A stretch of 64,000 nt of DNA. Source: Euglena gracilis (lineage: Eukaryota > Euglenida > Euglenophyceae > Euglenales). The position numbers were made by a program, and so were the translations under genes. The stretch spans positions 6,273,425 through 6,337,424 of the forward strand of contig CP154954.1 in assembly GCA_039621445.1 (NCBI GenBank), given 5' to 3'. The notes under the pieces are model-generated. The model was given only the letters and a program-made list of their open reading frames with translations, was not told the origin of the DNA and did not search any database. Positions 9,439 through 20,726 of this stretch are shown in pieces (within the stretch, counting starts at the first letter, position 1; each line of letters opens with the position of its first letter).

Positions 9439-11005
9439 TGCCGCGTCCGAACGTAATCATCCTCAACCTCAACCCCAGCTCCCTCAACCCCCACACCAAC
9501 CCCATCATCCAGTTCAACCACGCTACCAGCCAAGACCCATCAACCCAGGGGACTGGTCCCAGAAGGACCTGGGGATGGACATCCCGCAGCTGCTGCAATG
9601 AGGAAGCAGACCCAACCAGGGAAATGCTCATGGTGGCCAAGGGGCCAATGACAGGAGAGCCAGTTCAGGAGGGCCCTCTTTGTCAAGTCCACTGCTGGCA
9701 TGGTCTCTGGTCACATGACACCACATTTGTTCCCCTCTACCATATTTGCTGATTCACATGTCCCCTACCCCCCAGCATAATGTCTGGCTACTGCCTTTCA
9801 TTTCTTTGGGATTGTTTTCAGAACACTGGGGTTGGATGATGACTTTCATACTCGTTGGCTACAACAAACTTTTATGAGGCATTCCCCCCATCCTGCTTGG
9901 CTTTTGCTCCAACAAACACTTCTGAGGCACACACCTTCAAACCACTCAACCCAATCAATCAGTGGCCTTCTGGGGACTGACACCAGAGCCTCCCCATCTG
10001 AGACCCACACATTTTGGCCCTGACCCTCAGCCATCAACAGCCCACCCAGTACTGCATCCTGGCCCAGTACATCCTGGCCCAGCAGTTTATCTATCATTGT
10101 GGGCCTTGTGGGCCTTTGGAGCAGTTCCTCAACTGCCCATAGATCCAGGACTTCCTCCACCGGTGTGCCTTTATGGCCCTGCTCAACCTGTTCAGCTGAT
10201 CAGACAACCCAGAGCCCCCCCCCCCCCGGCATCAATATTCGAAGAAATATCTCCCTGCAACGAACATTTCAGCCCCAGCCTTTTGTTTCATCCGTGCCCA
10301 AAATTGTCATCAGCTTAGCACCCCCAGACATCGGGAAATTCCAGCCAGTTTTTTCATCCCTGGCCAACATTGTGATCAGTTTGGCAACCCCAGAGCTTTG
10401 AGAAAACCAGCCTGTTGTTCCATCCCTGACCAACTTCGTGATCATTTTTTCAACCCCAGGGCTCTGAAAAAACGAGCCTGCTGCTCCATCCCTGGCAAAC
10501 ATTATGATCAGTTTGGCAACCCCAGAGCTTTGGAAACACCAGCCTGTTGTTCCGTTCATGCCTGACATTGTGACCAATTTTCCAACCCCAGAGCTCTGGA
10601 AGCATGGAATCACTTAAATGCACTTTTTGACCGTTTGTGGCCCCCCTCAGCAGGTTTCTCCATGAAGCAACTTCAGTCCCATGCCGGTTGGACAAAAGGC
10701 CCCCCCCCCTCTGGGTGCAAGTGACCCCTGCACATTGCACATGCAGCTTATCTATCACCCTGGCAAGTGGAGGCACACACCTAACAACTCCTACAACTCG
10801 ATTTGTTTCACATGACAGCCCTTTGCCTGCATCCTTTCTGCGAAGCCATCCCCTTTCACACGGGCCAACATTCATTCACGAACCCGCCCCCCCCCCATGG
10901 TACGTTCCAAACTCCAAAAACCAAAGTGATTACTCAAAACCTCCTGAGTTGCCCAGTTTGCTCTTCCAATGAACCCAAACAGGAACCCTCCCCCCCCCCA
11001 GTGGT
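9439..11005. other. Non-coding or unrecognised stretch with repeats, copy A
   Basis: No domain is recognised. A short plus-strand frame (9335-9601) is rich in Pro, Gln and His. The stretch holds the 66-bp tandem array at 10270-10612 and C runs at 10215-10227, and leads into the L1 N-terminal region. Confidence 0.4.
10270..10612. repeat. About 66-bp tandem repeat, five units, copy A
   Basis: Imperfect units start near 10273, 10341, 10407, 10474 and 10539, each with a CCAGCCTGTTGTTCCATCC-like core, a central ACATTGTGATCAGTTTGGC and an AACCCCAGAGCTTTG end. The period is close to 22 codons, so each strand can encode a 22-residue repeat, but no protein family is evident. Confidence 0.8.
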
Positions 11006-11050
11006 ATGTTCCAAACTCCAAAAACCAAAGTGATCACTCAAAACCCCCTG
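10895..11050. repeat. Two direct repeats of about 65 bases, copy A
   Basis: The sequence from ACGTTCCAAACTCCAAAAAC through CTGAGTTGCCCAGTTTGC occurs twice, about 102 bases apart, each copy preceded by a run of C. Shorter CCGATCTCACACCA-type repeats follow at about 11210 and 11320. Confidence 0.7.
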
Positions 11051-12584
11051 AGTTGCCCAGTTTGCACTTGCAATTATCCGAAACAGGAAACCGTCCAGCA
11101 AGTTTTGCACCCATGTTTAGCAATTACCGCGCCTCTTACTCCAAAGGATTTGAAATTCACCAAAAGCTGCCTTTCTCACACCAACGAAAACTCCAGGTCT
11201 TTACCCCAGCCGATCTCACACCAGCACCCACCATCTCGTAACCTCCGAATCGCAAAGAACAACAAAATTCCCCAAACCTGCCGATCTGAGACCCACGTTA
11301 ACTCAAGGCTAAAACCCCAGCCGATCTCGCACCAACACCCTCCATTCCACCAATTTCTCAAAATGACCAAAAGCCGCCGACCACAGACCCCCGGCAACTC
11401 AGTGCTACAATCTCTGCCTGTGTCGCATTATTCCCCAGCTTCTCCGCCAAACTCAGCAACCTCAACGTGCCGCCCAACACCAAACTGCCAGCGGGCACCG
11501 AGGATGAGCAGGCTCCAGTCCCCAGCTTCTCCGCCCAAAAGAGCAACGCCAACGCGCTGCCCAATACAAAACTGCCGGCTGGTGCCCACGATGCCCACGA
11601 TGAGCAAACACCAGGCCCCCAAAAATCTGTAGGCAGGGCACTTCCCGGTGTTGCACTTCTCCAAAGTCGCTCTGGAAAACCTGTTACTACAAGCAGGAGA
11701 TGTGGAGCAAAACCCAGGGCCTGCAAATGGGCCGTCTTCCCAAATGCCCACCGAGACAGTCTGGGACACCACAGAGCGGTTGGGGCAAATAGGGCAAATC
11801 TGGTGTTTCTGCTTACATACCACACGAGCTTCCGGTCCGGCAAGCAACCACAAAAACTGTCCCAGCATAGTGCTCGATGTGTGTTGTGTGGCTCCAGCAT
11901 TCGCCACCAAGGTTTCGAATCTCTGCGCTTGCACCGCTGCCAACAGCATGCCGCTCGTGCCTCCACTCAATCCCCTTTTCACGTCCTAGACACTTCACGC
12001 TGGTCCTCGGAAGAGCTGGGCCAATGGAAAATGGAACCTGGTGGAAGGCAGACTGCGACGTGTGCCGGCGGCACTGGGTAACTTGTAACCTTGCAATACT
12101 ACTCAGGCATGAATCACTGTGCCAACCACGCCAGTGGGACCCCGACTACGACGCCGATCCAAGCCCCCTACCCTCCCCACCATCATCACAGACTCCCCCA
12201 CCCGACAACCACAACTATAGCACTGGAACACAACAACAGCAACAGCATCAGCAAATGCAAACACAGCCACAGGCACACCCTCATCAACATTCACAATACC
12301 ACAGCTGTTCTAGCCAGCCCCAAAGGCTCTGCCACCACACTCCCCAAATACCGTCAGGCAGAGGCGCAGCCATTTTGACTCACGGGGACGTGCAAAAGAA
12401 ACCAGTACCGGAAGAACACAGAACAACAAACACCTCGCCCAAACACACCCTCCTCGGACCACAGTCTCGACCAAGGCCATATCCCTATCGCAACCTCACC
12501 CCACCAGCGAGGCTCTCGGACTACATGCTCGACCCCCCATGGGTCAACTGGGTTCTGCAATCACTGCAGGTGCCCCCAGAACAT
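11006..12584 (+). pseudogene. L1 N-terminal region: 2A motif, Cys/His fingers, Gln-rich segment, copy A
   Basis: A Pro/Ser/Thr-rich frame reads to a TAG at 11630 and stays open in the same frame beyond it, reaching LLLQAGDVEQNPGP (11681-11722), a full 2A-type motif. In known LINEs with 2A motifs, such sequences sit near the ORF N-terminus. After frame changes come two Cys/His clusters: RCVLCGSSIRHQGF with a following His/Cys pair (about 11878-11945), and DCDVCRRHWVTC with a later HESLC (about 12054-12120). A Gln/His/Pro-rich stretch follows (12190-12310). Nucleic-acid binding is likely for the Cys/His clusters but is inferred. Confidence 0.55.
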
Positions 12585-12900
12585 CACCACACAGTGGATG
12601 CATTCGCGAGCTGCCACAACGCGCAACTTCGTGAGTAATGGGACGAAAACATAGATTGCTTCACCAAGGACTGGTGCACAGACAAGGCCTTGTGGATGAA
12701 CCCACCATTCAATCCAAATCCCAGCCGTTACTCAGCGTCTGCTCACCGCCGGGGGACACGCAGTGTTGCTGGCGCCAGCTTGGTCCCAATCCCTGCGTTC
12801 TCTACAACAACTTTGTACGCGCACGGCAATCCTCCCACCAGTTCCCCTATTTCGCGTGAGGGGGACAGTACTGATGCCTGCACCACCCTGGAGAACACAT
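12585..12900 (+). pseudogene. L1 Dam-like methyltransferase-type domain, copy A
   Basis: Encodes HHTVDAFASCHNAQLRE, an in-frame TAA at 12636, then WDENIDCF, ALWMNPPFNP (12684-12713) and, after one frameshift near 12715, PAVTQRLLTAGGHAVLLAPAW. This is the same order as the domains in G1 and G2: D-x-F-[AS], LWMNPP[FW], P-x-V, and a hydrophobic strand ending in AP-x-W. NPPF fits the catalytic (D/N)PP(Y/F/W) motif of adenine methyltransferases. The rest of that family's motifs are not obvious, so activity is unproven. Finding this domain in a LINE next to 2A motifs is unusual to my knowledge. Confidence 0.6.
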
Positions 12901-13674
12901 GCTTTCTCTGTCTCCCGCCCAAATCCCTCTCCCAGAGACCCCCTAGCACCCCTACGACTCTCGCACTCTCCACCTGCTTCCTCTGCCATCAGCTCAGATA
13001 CCCCTCCGCCAGACCCGGGCACTCCTCCACGACCCTCTCACCCACCGCCAGTACTTCACTACAGAAATGACTTTCCATTATGCCGATCAACCGATTTGCC
13101 CCCTTTGACATCCTGGGCCTTCGCACAAAATAACGCAAAATGGATCTCCTTCGTACACTTCGCGGGCCGCGTTTTCGTCCTCGAAAGATGATTCCTTTGG
13201 GACATCAGATTCGGCCCCCCCTGGCCGTGCAGTTCATGTGGAGGGAAGCACTGGTTCTGGGATTGCCACCCTCAGCAGCGTGCCACAGCATCCTTGCATC
13301 CTCTGCGCCACACAGCACGTCCATCCCCACCATTCGTGTCCTGCCAGTGCAAGGTGCCTGCGACCATTCAGTCCTACCCAACAGAACCTGCACAGACTGA
13401 CAGGGCCGCGGCTCACTCATGACCTGTGAAGACATCGAAGAAAAACCAGGACCACTCCGATCCCCACCTTCCTTGCGTGGCCCCCTCCATCACTGCGGAC
13501 CCCCGTGCACACCCCTACGGCCACTACACCTCAGCCCACAACTGAACGAACTTCGAGCCTGCCAAAACGAGAAATAGACCCTACTTCAGAAAAAGTCCCC
13601 GCGGACAGCGCCCGAAGGGCACTGGGAGAGGTTCACTCCTCACCTGCGGAGACGTGGAAGAAATCCCAGGACCC
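12901..13674 (+). pseudogene. L1 Pro-rich region, CCHC-like knuckle and two 2A-like motifs, copy A
   Basis: A Pro/Ser-rich stretch precedes a knuckle-like CSSCGGKHWFWDC (about 13220-13258, spacing C-x2-C-x3-H-x4-C, one residue tighter than the usual retroviral knuckle). Two 2A-like motifs follow: CEDIEEKPGP ending at 13454 and CGDVEEIPGP at 13645-13674. Both keep D-[VI]-E-E and PGP but replace the Asn before PGP with Lys or Ile, which would be expected to weaken skipping. In copy A they are 220 bases apart and out of frame; in copy B they are 219 apart and in frame. Confidence 0.6.
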
Positions 13675-15394
13675 GCAGCACCCACGACGGCGCAAAACAA
13701 GTCATGCAAACGCAAGGAACGATCCAGCTCCGCCTCCACTCGATGACCAGCAGACAACGCAGACACCACTGACCGCCTGAACGACCTAGCCCACCCATGG
13801 GAAGGCAGAGACGCAGCAACCGTAGCAGACTCGGCGGGCAAAGAAAGCAACCTGAGAAACAACGCCAGATGCGGGATAACCATCAGTGCGAGACCTTGCC
13901 CAATTGAGGACATCCTACAGCTCCGCGTGAACACCATCCTGCATGTCCCCGCAACTCTCCAAACCACGATATGAGACATCCTTGGAGCCGCCCTCGACGC
14001 ATACACAAGCAACCCAACCGACGACGGGCTCTTTGCAATCCTGGCTTTCCCCAGATTGGTGCTCCGCACAGTAAATGCGAAAGGTACACACGCCCCCGAT
14101 GAACTCGCCTCGGCAATTGGAAGACGAAACGGCCTGTTCCGATCCGGCGAGTACGGCACGTTACTGACAGAGCTCCACTCAGCACAGAAATCCGCAATTT
14201 CAAACGCCACAGCGCTAATTAAAACCAGAGCGGAAAAACGGGCAAGAACAGAACCCTCCAGCCTACCAGACCGAACCCTGCAGAGAGTCAAAACGCTCAC
14301 AGGGGAAGGAGGCCCAGCCAAAGCACTCCAACTATTACTCTCCGAAGGTTCCCACAAACCACAGGACCCACAGGTGTGGAACAAACTGGAAGCCCTTCAC
14401 CCAAACGGTAAGCCGGTGGACCTGAACAACCTCCCCGCCAAGATCACACCGTTCCAGGATGGACAATCAATCTCGTGGGAACCAATCCTGCATGAGGCAA
14501 TCCTGAAATTCCCTCGGACTTCATCCCCAGGACCTTCTGGGCTCCGCCCTGTTCACCTGCAAGACGCAATCAAGCGCCCAGGCAGAGGAGCACAGCTAAT
14601 TACAGCACTCGCCAAAATGACCAACACCTGGGTGAATGGGGACCTCCCTGCTGCACACTCCCCGTTCTGGTGCGGCGCCAACCTGACTCCGCTCAGAAAA
14701 AAGGATGACGGTGTCAGACCGGTGGCAGTGGGTGAGACCATACGGAGGTTGATTGGCAAAGCCCTCTTGGTAACAGGCACGGCAAAAGACCAGGTCAGCA
14801 AGCTCCAAACCACACAAGTCGGCGTTGGGGTCACAAATGCAGCAGAATCAGTGGCAGTAGGCTTTCAGCACCTGGTGCACAAACTGGACCCAGCCGGCAA
14901 TTGGGCAAGTTTGCAACTGAACTTCTCCAACGCCTTCAATTGCATAGACAGGTCACACCTGCTGCTCGAGGCAACAACCAGAACGCCCTGCCTCTTCAAC
15001 TACCTCAATTTCGCGTACAAGAACCCTGCCGCCCTATTCTGCGCTGGCAAAATCCTCTGGTCCCGCTGCGGAACTCACCAGGGCTGCCCACTTGACCCAG
15101 TCGGCTTCTGCGTTGGTCTGCAACCTCTGGCAGAGACCATCAGAAACAAAGCGGAGCTACTCTGGAGTTCGTGGTATCTGAATGATGGTATCATGGTAGG
15201 CCAACCCGACAAACTGCAGAAAGTCATCTCCTTCCTCCAGGGCGAAGCCACACGCCGCGGACTCCAACTGAACCTCCGAAAGTGTGTGGTATGGGGGCCA
15301 GCTGGCAACCTAATCACCTCCGCACCAGATATGACCGTCATACCATGGCAAGAACATTCAGGGATCACGTATTGGGAGTTCCAGTGGATTTATT
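13675..15394 (+). pseudogene. L1 reverse transcriptase, copy A
   Basis: From 13975 the frame is open through VLRTVNAKGTHAPDELASAI, SSPGPSGLRPVHLQDAIK, NLTPLRKKDDGVRPVAVGE, LQLNFSNAFNCIDRSHLL (motif A), CGTHQGCPLDPVGF (motif B) and SSWYLNDGIMVGQ (motif C). In-frame TGA codons occur at 13744 and 13972. Motif A has N where the catalytic aspartate belongs, and motif C reads LND instead of LDD, as in the L2 fragment. Two of the three metal-binding aspartates are thus lost, so the enzyme should be dead. The frame shifts near 15370, just before VLGVPVDL, and is then cut by an insertion. Confidence 0.85.
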
Positions 15395-15395
15395 C

Positions 15396-15615
15396 GGGGG
15401 GGGGGAGCGGGCACTCAACTGTAAGAGGCCGCCAGTCGTGTGGGGATCAGGGCCGCAGGGTTGGTACCACTACCCCCCCCCCTTATTTGAGCACACCTCC
15501 GGAGTGCCAAACGGTAGACTGGGGGGGGGGGTAGTGGGTAGTCGGCCGACTAGTCGGCCGACCAATTGGGTAGTCGGCCGACTAATTGGTCGGCCGACTA
15601 GTCGGCGGACCAATT
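15396..15615. repeat. G-run-bounded insertion with TCGGCCGA palindromes in L1, copy A
   Basis: About 220 bases separate GVPVDL from the thumb segment KTAEAWVAATRKIE, where L2 has only about eight residues. It starts with ten G (15396-15405), holds ten C (about 15473-15482) and eleven G (15521-15531), and ends with a tight array in which TCGGCCGA occurs at 15542, 15553, 15574 and 15589, plus an imperfect one at 15602. Run lengths differ in copy B. Confidence 0.75.
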
Positions 15616-16909
15616 CCCACAAGCCACCAAAAGACAGCTGAAGCGTGGGTTGCGGCCACACGGAAAATTGAACACGCAGCAGACATTGTAACCCAAATGA
15701 CAGATGCCAAAATTTCTCATCACCTGCTACGCTCCTGTCTTGACGGTTGCAAAGTGAACCACCTGCTCCGCGCCTCCAACAGCTACCTCTGTAAAGAAGC
15801 AGTCACCCGATCTTCGGAAACCATTCTTCAAGCTTTTGAGAACGTCGTTGGAGTGCCTCTGAACACCACACAGAGACTGCAAGAAGCACTGCCACTCACC
15901 CTCACACAACCAAGCAGCGGAACGTACAGCAGCCCTTTGTGCCTTTTACACAGAAGGATATCAGAGAATCGGTTTGCCTCAGTATGCAACAGACCCAGTG
16001 GCAGATCTCATTGAACCACCCCTCAAAAACTTGTGTGCTGCCCTGCCCAACCACTCGACAGCCCCGAGACTGCTGGGGAATCTGGCCCACACCAAGACCT
16101 CCGGAAAAATGAACAATCCCAAAAATGGTGGTCCACAGAAATAGGAAAAACCACAATGGACAACCTCATCAACCAATGCAAACCACGAGACCAGGCCTGC
16201 CTTTTGGAACAATCCTCAGGAATTGGACATGGTTGTATGGTCTCTCCACCGTCCCCCGCCCTGCACACTGTCTTCTCAAGTGACGAGTACTGTCTTGGCC
16301 TCAAATGGTGGCTCGGAATGCCCATCATAGACGACGACACGCAGAAATGCCAAGGCTGCCCCACTGGACAGGGAAGGGGACCACCTCATCTGTTGCCCAC
16401 GAAACAACTTCACTGTCAGACACACGGCTGTTCAGGATGCAATTTTCACCCTCCTATCCTCCACAGGCCAAGGTGTCCAGAAGGAAGTCACAATCCCCAA
16501 TGCCCCCGATGCCAATCTGCGCCCCGCTGATCTCTTACTGGCATGCTTCCAGGATTGCAAGCCCACAGCCCTCGGCGTCACGATCTGTCATGCATGGCAG
16601 ATCCCAGAACAAAGTACCTCACGGGAACGATGGAGGTCTTTTCTTCGACGCAAAGAATCTGCCAAGCACACTAAATATTACGTCACCTGCCAAAATGCAG
16701 GTTGGTCTTTCACCACCTTGGCAATGGGCACATGGGGAGGCCTCGGCCCAGAGGGCGCCCGCTTGCTCGGTCGCATCTTCAAACGAGCCACGGCGACGCA
16801 AGAAGGAGAAATAGGGGAACTCAAGCAGGCCGAATGCTATCAGGCCGTCGCTGTCGCACTCACCCGCCAAATCTGGCAACTCCTCCGAGTGAAACACACC
16901 GTCCGCTAA
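15616..16909 (+). pseudogene. L1 thumb, CCHC and restriction-like endonuclease, copy A
   Basis: Starts with KTAEAWVAATRKIEHAADIV and a helical thumb region. After frame changes near 16010 come EYCLGLKWWLGMPI, KCQGC and, one frameshift later (about 16370), EGDHLICCPRNNF, a CCHC-type cluster next to the nuclease. RPADLLLAC and ALGVTICHAW occupy the PD-(D/E)xK positions; the second acidic residue is Gly here but Asp in L2. The domain ends WGGLGPEGARLLGRIF ... KHTVR and TAA at 16907-16909, the same end as L2, which supports this as the natural stop. In R2-like elements this nuclease nicks target DNA. Confidence 0.75.
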
Positions 16910-17095
16910 ACATGCACACCGCTAGCCACAAAATGCTCCACCAGCAGCGTCACACAGAGCACAAACAGCCAAATGCGTACTACTTCGGGAAGCCGAGAGA
17001 CAAACAGGGAACCTCCTCGCCATCAAAAGACACAAACACGCCCCGCCAGGCGAACACCCGACACACCCCTCGCGCCACGTAACATATAGGAAGTG

Positions 17096-17364
17096 GGTCT
17101 TGCCCACGGGCCGAACAGCAGGGGCACCATACACAAACACACCCCGCCATTCAAACACCCCCCCTCCCCCGCCAAGGTATATATATGGATCGTTGGTCTT
17201 GCCCACGGTCTCCTAACCAGCTGACCGCCAACAATGCCTATACTTGCAGTGTACACTACCATCAGTATAACCTACCCGCGATATAACCTACCCGCGGCAC
17301 AGGAAGTCACAAGAGGGTTCCTCTTGTGGCGCGGGCCAAAAGAAACGATACCCTGGGCCCAGGG
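17096..17364 (+). promoter_or_regulatory. L1 3' region with hairpins, copy A
   Basis: Beyond the L1 stop, GTGGGTCTTGCCCAC (17097-17111) can pair on itself, and GTCTTGCCCACGG recurs about 100 bases later. A TA-rich word TATATATA sits near 17179. At 17308-17328, CACAAGAGG-GTT-CCTCTTGTG is a perfect 9-bp hairpin, and CCCTGGGCCCAGGG at 17351-17364 is a perfect palindrome. Such structures often lie in LINE 3' ends that the RT recognises; that role is inferred. Confidence 0.4.
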
Positions 17365-17837
17365 CACGGTTCGGGTGAAGCTGTGCTACCCACCGTGAAT
17401 TCTCAACCGTCCTTTGTAGCTTTTCTGCTTGTTTTTTTTCGACATGTCACATGGCTGACATGTCCCCTGGTGGGGTTCTAGTTACAAGCTGGGATTATAA
17501 AGTACAAGTTTTCAAGTTTCAACTTTCTGTACAACATTGTAAGTCCAAGGACAATACTTGTTTGCAAGAGCATAGGTACGCTGGTGGACAGTGCTTCTAG
17601 CCTCAGTGCTGGGGCTTCTTTGGCCGTATGCTGCTGGTTACTGCAGAATTGACTTTAAGTCGGTCTGTTTTACTTTTTGTGAACTGTTTTGTTTCTTGCC
17701 TTTTCTTTTTGTTTCTGTTTACAAAATAGCCCCAGAACAAAGGAAACCGAGGAACTTCGGTCTGTTTTTGCAAAGCTCCCATTCAGATTGTGCCAGTGTG
17801 CTAAATGTGAAAGGGATTTTGAAGATTTTGAAGATTT

Positions 17838-18500
17838 TTGGGCCACAGGTGGTGGCCAGTTTTGGGCCACATGTGTTGGCCAGTTTTGGGCCAGATGTGG
17901 TGGCCAGTTTTGGGCCAGATGGTGCCAGATTTTGACCAGAAACCTTTTTGTCCTGAGATGCTCGTTTTCTTCTGAAACTTGTTTTTTTTGTTTCTTGAAT
18001 TCTTTTTTTCCTGTGCAACAATTTCTCTTGCTCAAAAAACCTAAACATTTGGGGGGGTTCGGTTTTTGAGTATGGCAAATGGGTAAGTTTTGGAGGGTTT
18101 GTAGTGGGCAAATGGGTAAGTATTGGAGGGTTTGTAGTGGGCAGTTTTGGAAAGATGGGTGGCCATGTTTTTTGCCACATTTGCTGGCGATATTTTCCCA
18201 ACGAGGCGAACGAGTGGCCACAGGTTTTTTTGGGCGGGGGTGCCTCCGGCCGGTACGTCTTTTGTCCTCCCGTGCGGGTTAAAGCCAACAGGCGGGCCGT
18301 ATTTCGGTCCGAACGTTCACCCGGGTGCACTTCGGGCTTCAACTTAGGCCCCCTCCGGTGCACACATTCATTCCTGATTCAGCCGTCACTGCGTACGGCG
18401 TGCGTGTTGTTTGGTCTTGATAGCCGGCATGTTGGCTGGCTAGGTTGGTCTGCCAGCCGGCTAGGTTGGTCCGTCCAGCCGGTTAGGTTGGTCCGGCCAA
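17838..18500. repeat. Clusters of short tandem repeats, copy A
   Basis: Three local arrays are visible. One has about 27-bp units around GGTGGCCAGTTTTGGGCCA (17838-17935). One is a 34-bp doublet around GCAAATGGGTAAGT (18075-18150). One has three units of GCCGGCTAGGTTGGTC (18423-18495). They are unrelated to one another and have no evident function. Confidence 0.7.
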
Positions 18501-20034
18501 ACGCCCCCCTTCAATGACCCGCGTTTTACAACGCAGCCCTTCGGTGAGAGACTGCCCGATAACCGCCAAAGGCTTGGGAAAAGTTCCTCTCGGTGCGCAT
18601 GTGCACATGCGGGCACGACAGTCCTCCATCTCCGGCGGCGGTGTAAACAAAACAGCGAGCCCCGTAGCGACGCATGATGACCCACGTGGCAGAGGATCCA
18701 CCATCTTCCTCAACCACAATCTGAGGAACTAGTGCCCGGAAGCCACTCCGGCAGCCGATCAATCGCGGCCCCACCTCGCACCCTTCATTAGCTCACATCT
18801 TTTCCCCTTTTCCCTGCCCTCCCATCGCCTGGCCCTAGCACAGACTATCGCTTCTGTACATAGCCTTACCCCTGGAACACATCAAATCCAGTAGGCTGTG
18901 CCTCTGGTCGGTGGACTCGGTTCGCGCCACCTCCGTTGTTGTAGTGTGTCTTTTTGTCCATGCACAACAAGCGTTTCGTTTGTTCGCCGGCCACACCCCC
19001 TGTGCGCCGCCGGTCGCACGCGCGACCGGCGAGTCCCGGTGGGCCGAGGGCCCGGGGGGTACTCGCCGTCGTGGAAAACCACCAACAGCCAGGGGGTGGG
19101 TTTTTCCGGGGTGGGGCCTGCGCTTTCTCCGAGGGTTGGTGGGCTCAAGCCAACCCCCGTTTGTTTCACTCAGGTATTTTCCCCAACCCCTGCCGGTGCG
19201 TAGGATCGTTTTTTTAATGTTTTCTGAAAATTTGGTGAACACCGAAAAATCTGCCATTTGCAATGAAATAGAACTTTTCTCTCTGAAATCTCACTTTTCT
19301 CTCTTTCTCTCTCTCACACTCTCTTGCACATCTTGAAGAAAAAACCAACCCACTGAATTCTGAAATGAATTCCAACCCACTGGAGAAGCAATCACACTGT
19401 TGGAAATCTGTGAGAGTGACTGAATGTGATAAAAAACAACAACCTGGGGCAAGGAAGAGGGGTATAGGGAATAGAAGCGGCGGTGAGGGTGGCGGTGTTG
19501 TAGGGTCTCCTTCTTGATTTCAATACCAAATTGACTTCAACAACTCCACCAACAATGTAATGACCAACAATGTAACTGTCAATTTCAATTCAACAATGTG
19601 ATTGATCAAATCCAATTCAATGTATTTCCTCTTTGCCAAATAATGGGGAAAACCCCTCAAGTTCTGTGAAAAATGACAAATTTGAAGGCGCTTAGAAATT
19701 TGACCCGCTTCCAATTTAAGTCGCGGGTTTCTCTAACTGATTGGCTGTTACCCACGACTTTGTAATTTACGCTTTCTGGCAATTTTTGGCTGCCGGCGAA
19801 AGCCGGCGGCCGACACCCCCTCCCTTGCAACCTTAGTCGGACACCAAAAATTCGCCCCCCCCCGTTCCTCAACAACAGGGGGAAAATCCTCCATTCGGCA
19901 CTATTTCATCCAAAGCCTATGTCCCACACCCATTCTCCCTTGAATCAACAAATGGGAAACAAACTTCAGGCACTATGGCTTTCAAGTGCCTTCAAACCTT
20001 TGGGAAGGACTCGGTTCACCAACCAACGAATATT

Positions 20035-20330
20035 AGGCTGCCCCCCCCGCTTCTCACGGGTGGTATGAGGGTCTTCACCAAGATCTGCCCCCCCCTTCCA
20101 ACGGGTCGGGGGTTTTTGGTAAAATTTCGGTTGGCGCCCCCCCCCTTCGGGTCGGGAGGATTTTTTGGTTCAAATTCGTCAAGCCCCCCCCCCCTCCTCG
20201 GGCAGGGGGATTTTTGTCAAAAAATCAAGCGCACCCCCCCCTTTTCGGGCCGGGGGGATTTTTGTCAAAAAAATCATGCCCCCCCCCCTCTCCTCAGGTC
20301 GGGGGGATTTTTGTCAAACCGAACGGGGGC
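20035..20330. repeat. C-run plus GGGGGATTTTTGTCAAA tandem array, copy A
   Basis: About five imperfect units of 50-60 bases. Each opens with a run of 6-10 C, then a CTTCGGGTCGG-like core and GGGGGATTTTTGTCAAA. Run lengths vary from unit to unit. Confidence 0.75.
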
Positions 20331-20726
20331 TCATAATGTGACCAAGGACTCCCAACCACAATGTAACCCATCATCTCAAAGAATCAATCTCCAAACCCTA
20401 ATAACACCGGGAGGGAAGAGGAGGGGACGGCAAATATAGAAAGTGCGGTGCGGCAATGAGCGCAGTGTGGCGAATATAATAGCAATGCGGCGGCGAATGC
20501 ACTGAGGTGCCCCTTGCACTCCTGGCCCCCTTGCGGGACCTTTTTCTACCTTTCTCCATTCTCCTTGGCAAATTCTTGCATTTGTACATTCTCTCATTTA
20601 CACGCTCATGCGTGTGTGCGTGCACTCACACCCACACGGACGTGCAAATCCGGTTTTTGAATTTTAAAAACAGCACTTTGCCTTCCCATTAGGCTCACCG
20701 TAGAGCCTTGGACAGGGCCTTATGGC

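Larger units (their letters stand above)
11006..17400 (+). mobile_element. 2A-bearing non-LTR retroelement L1, copy A
   Basis: On the plus strand the recognisable order is: Pro/Ser-rich N-terminus, 2A-like motif, zinc-finger-like Cys/His clusters, Gln-rich segment, Dam-like domain, CCHC-like knuckle, two further 2A-like motifs, RT, an inserted G-rich block, thumb, CCHC and restriction-like endonuclease, then a 3' region with hairpins. The RT-endonuclease end resembles R2-like elements. Several frameshifts, in-frame stops and lost catalytic residues show it is defective. Confidence 0.75.
17401..20726. other. Long non-coding, repeat-rich stretch, copy A
   Basis: No gene is recognised. It contains short tandem repeats (17838-18500), a GC-rich inverted repeat GCCGGTCG/CGACCGGC (19009-19030), a GCCGGC-GAAA-GCCGGC hairpin with a GNRA-type loop (19792-19807), TCTC-rich and AAC-rich stretches (19280-19450), and a C-run array (20035-20330). 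Open frames here are low-complexity. The 3' end of G2 begins at 20727. Confidence 0.45.

Noticed and set aside
17178-17186. TATA box of a host gene
   Set aside because: TATATATA lies in the L1 3' region with no downstream gene; chance AT-rich word.
17719-18363. A 214-residue minus-strand protein with GPKLATT repeats
   Set aside because: The repeats are translations of a 27-bp tandem repeat; the rest is low complexity and the opposite strand is equally open.
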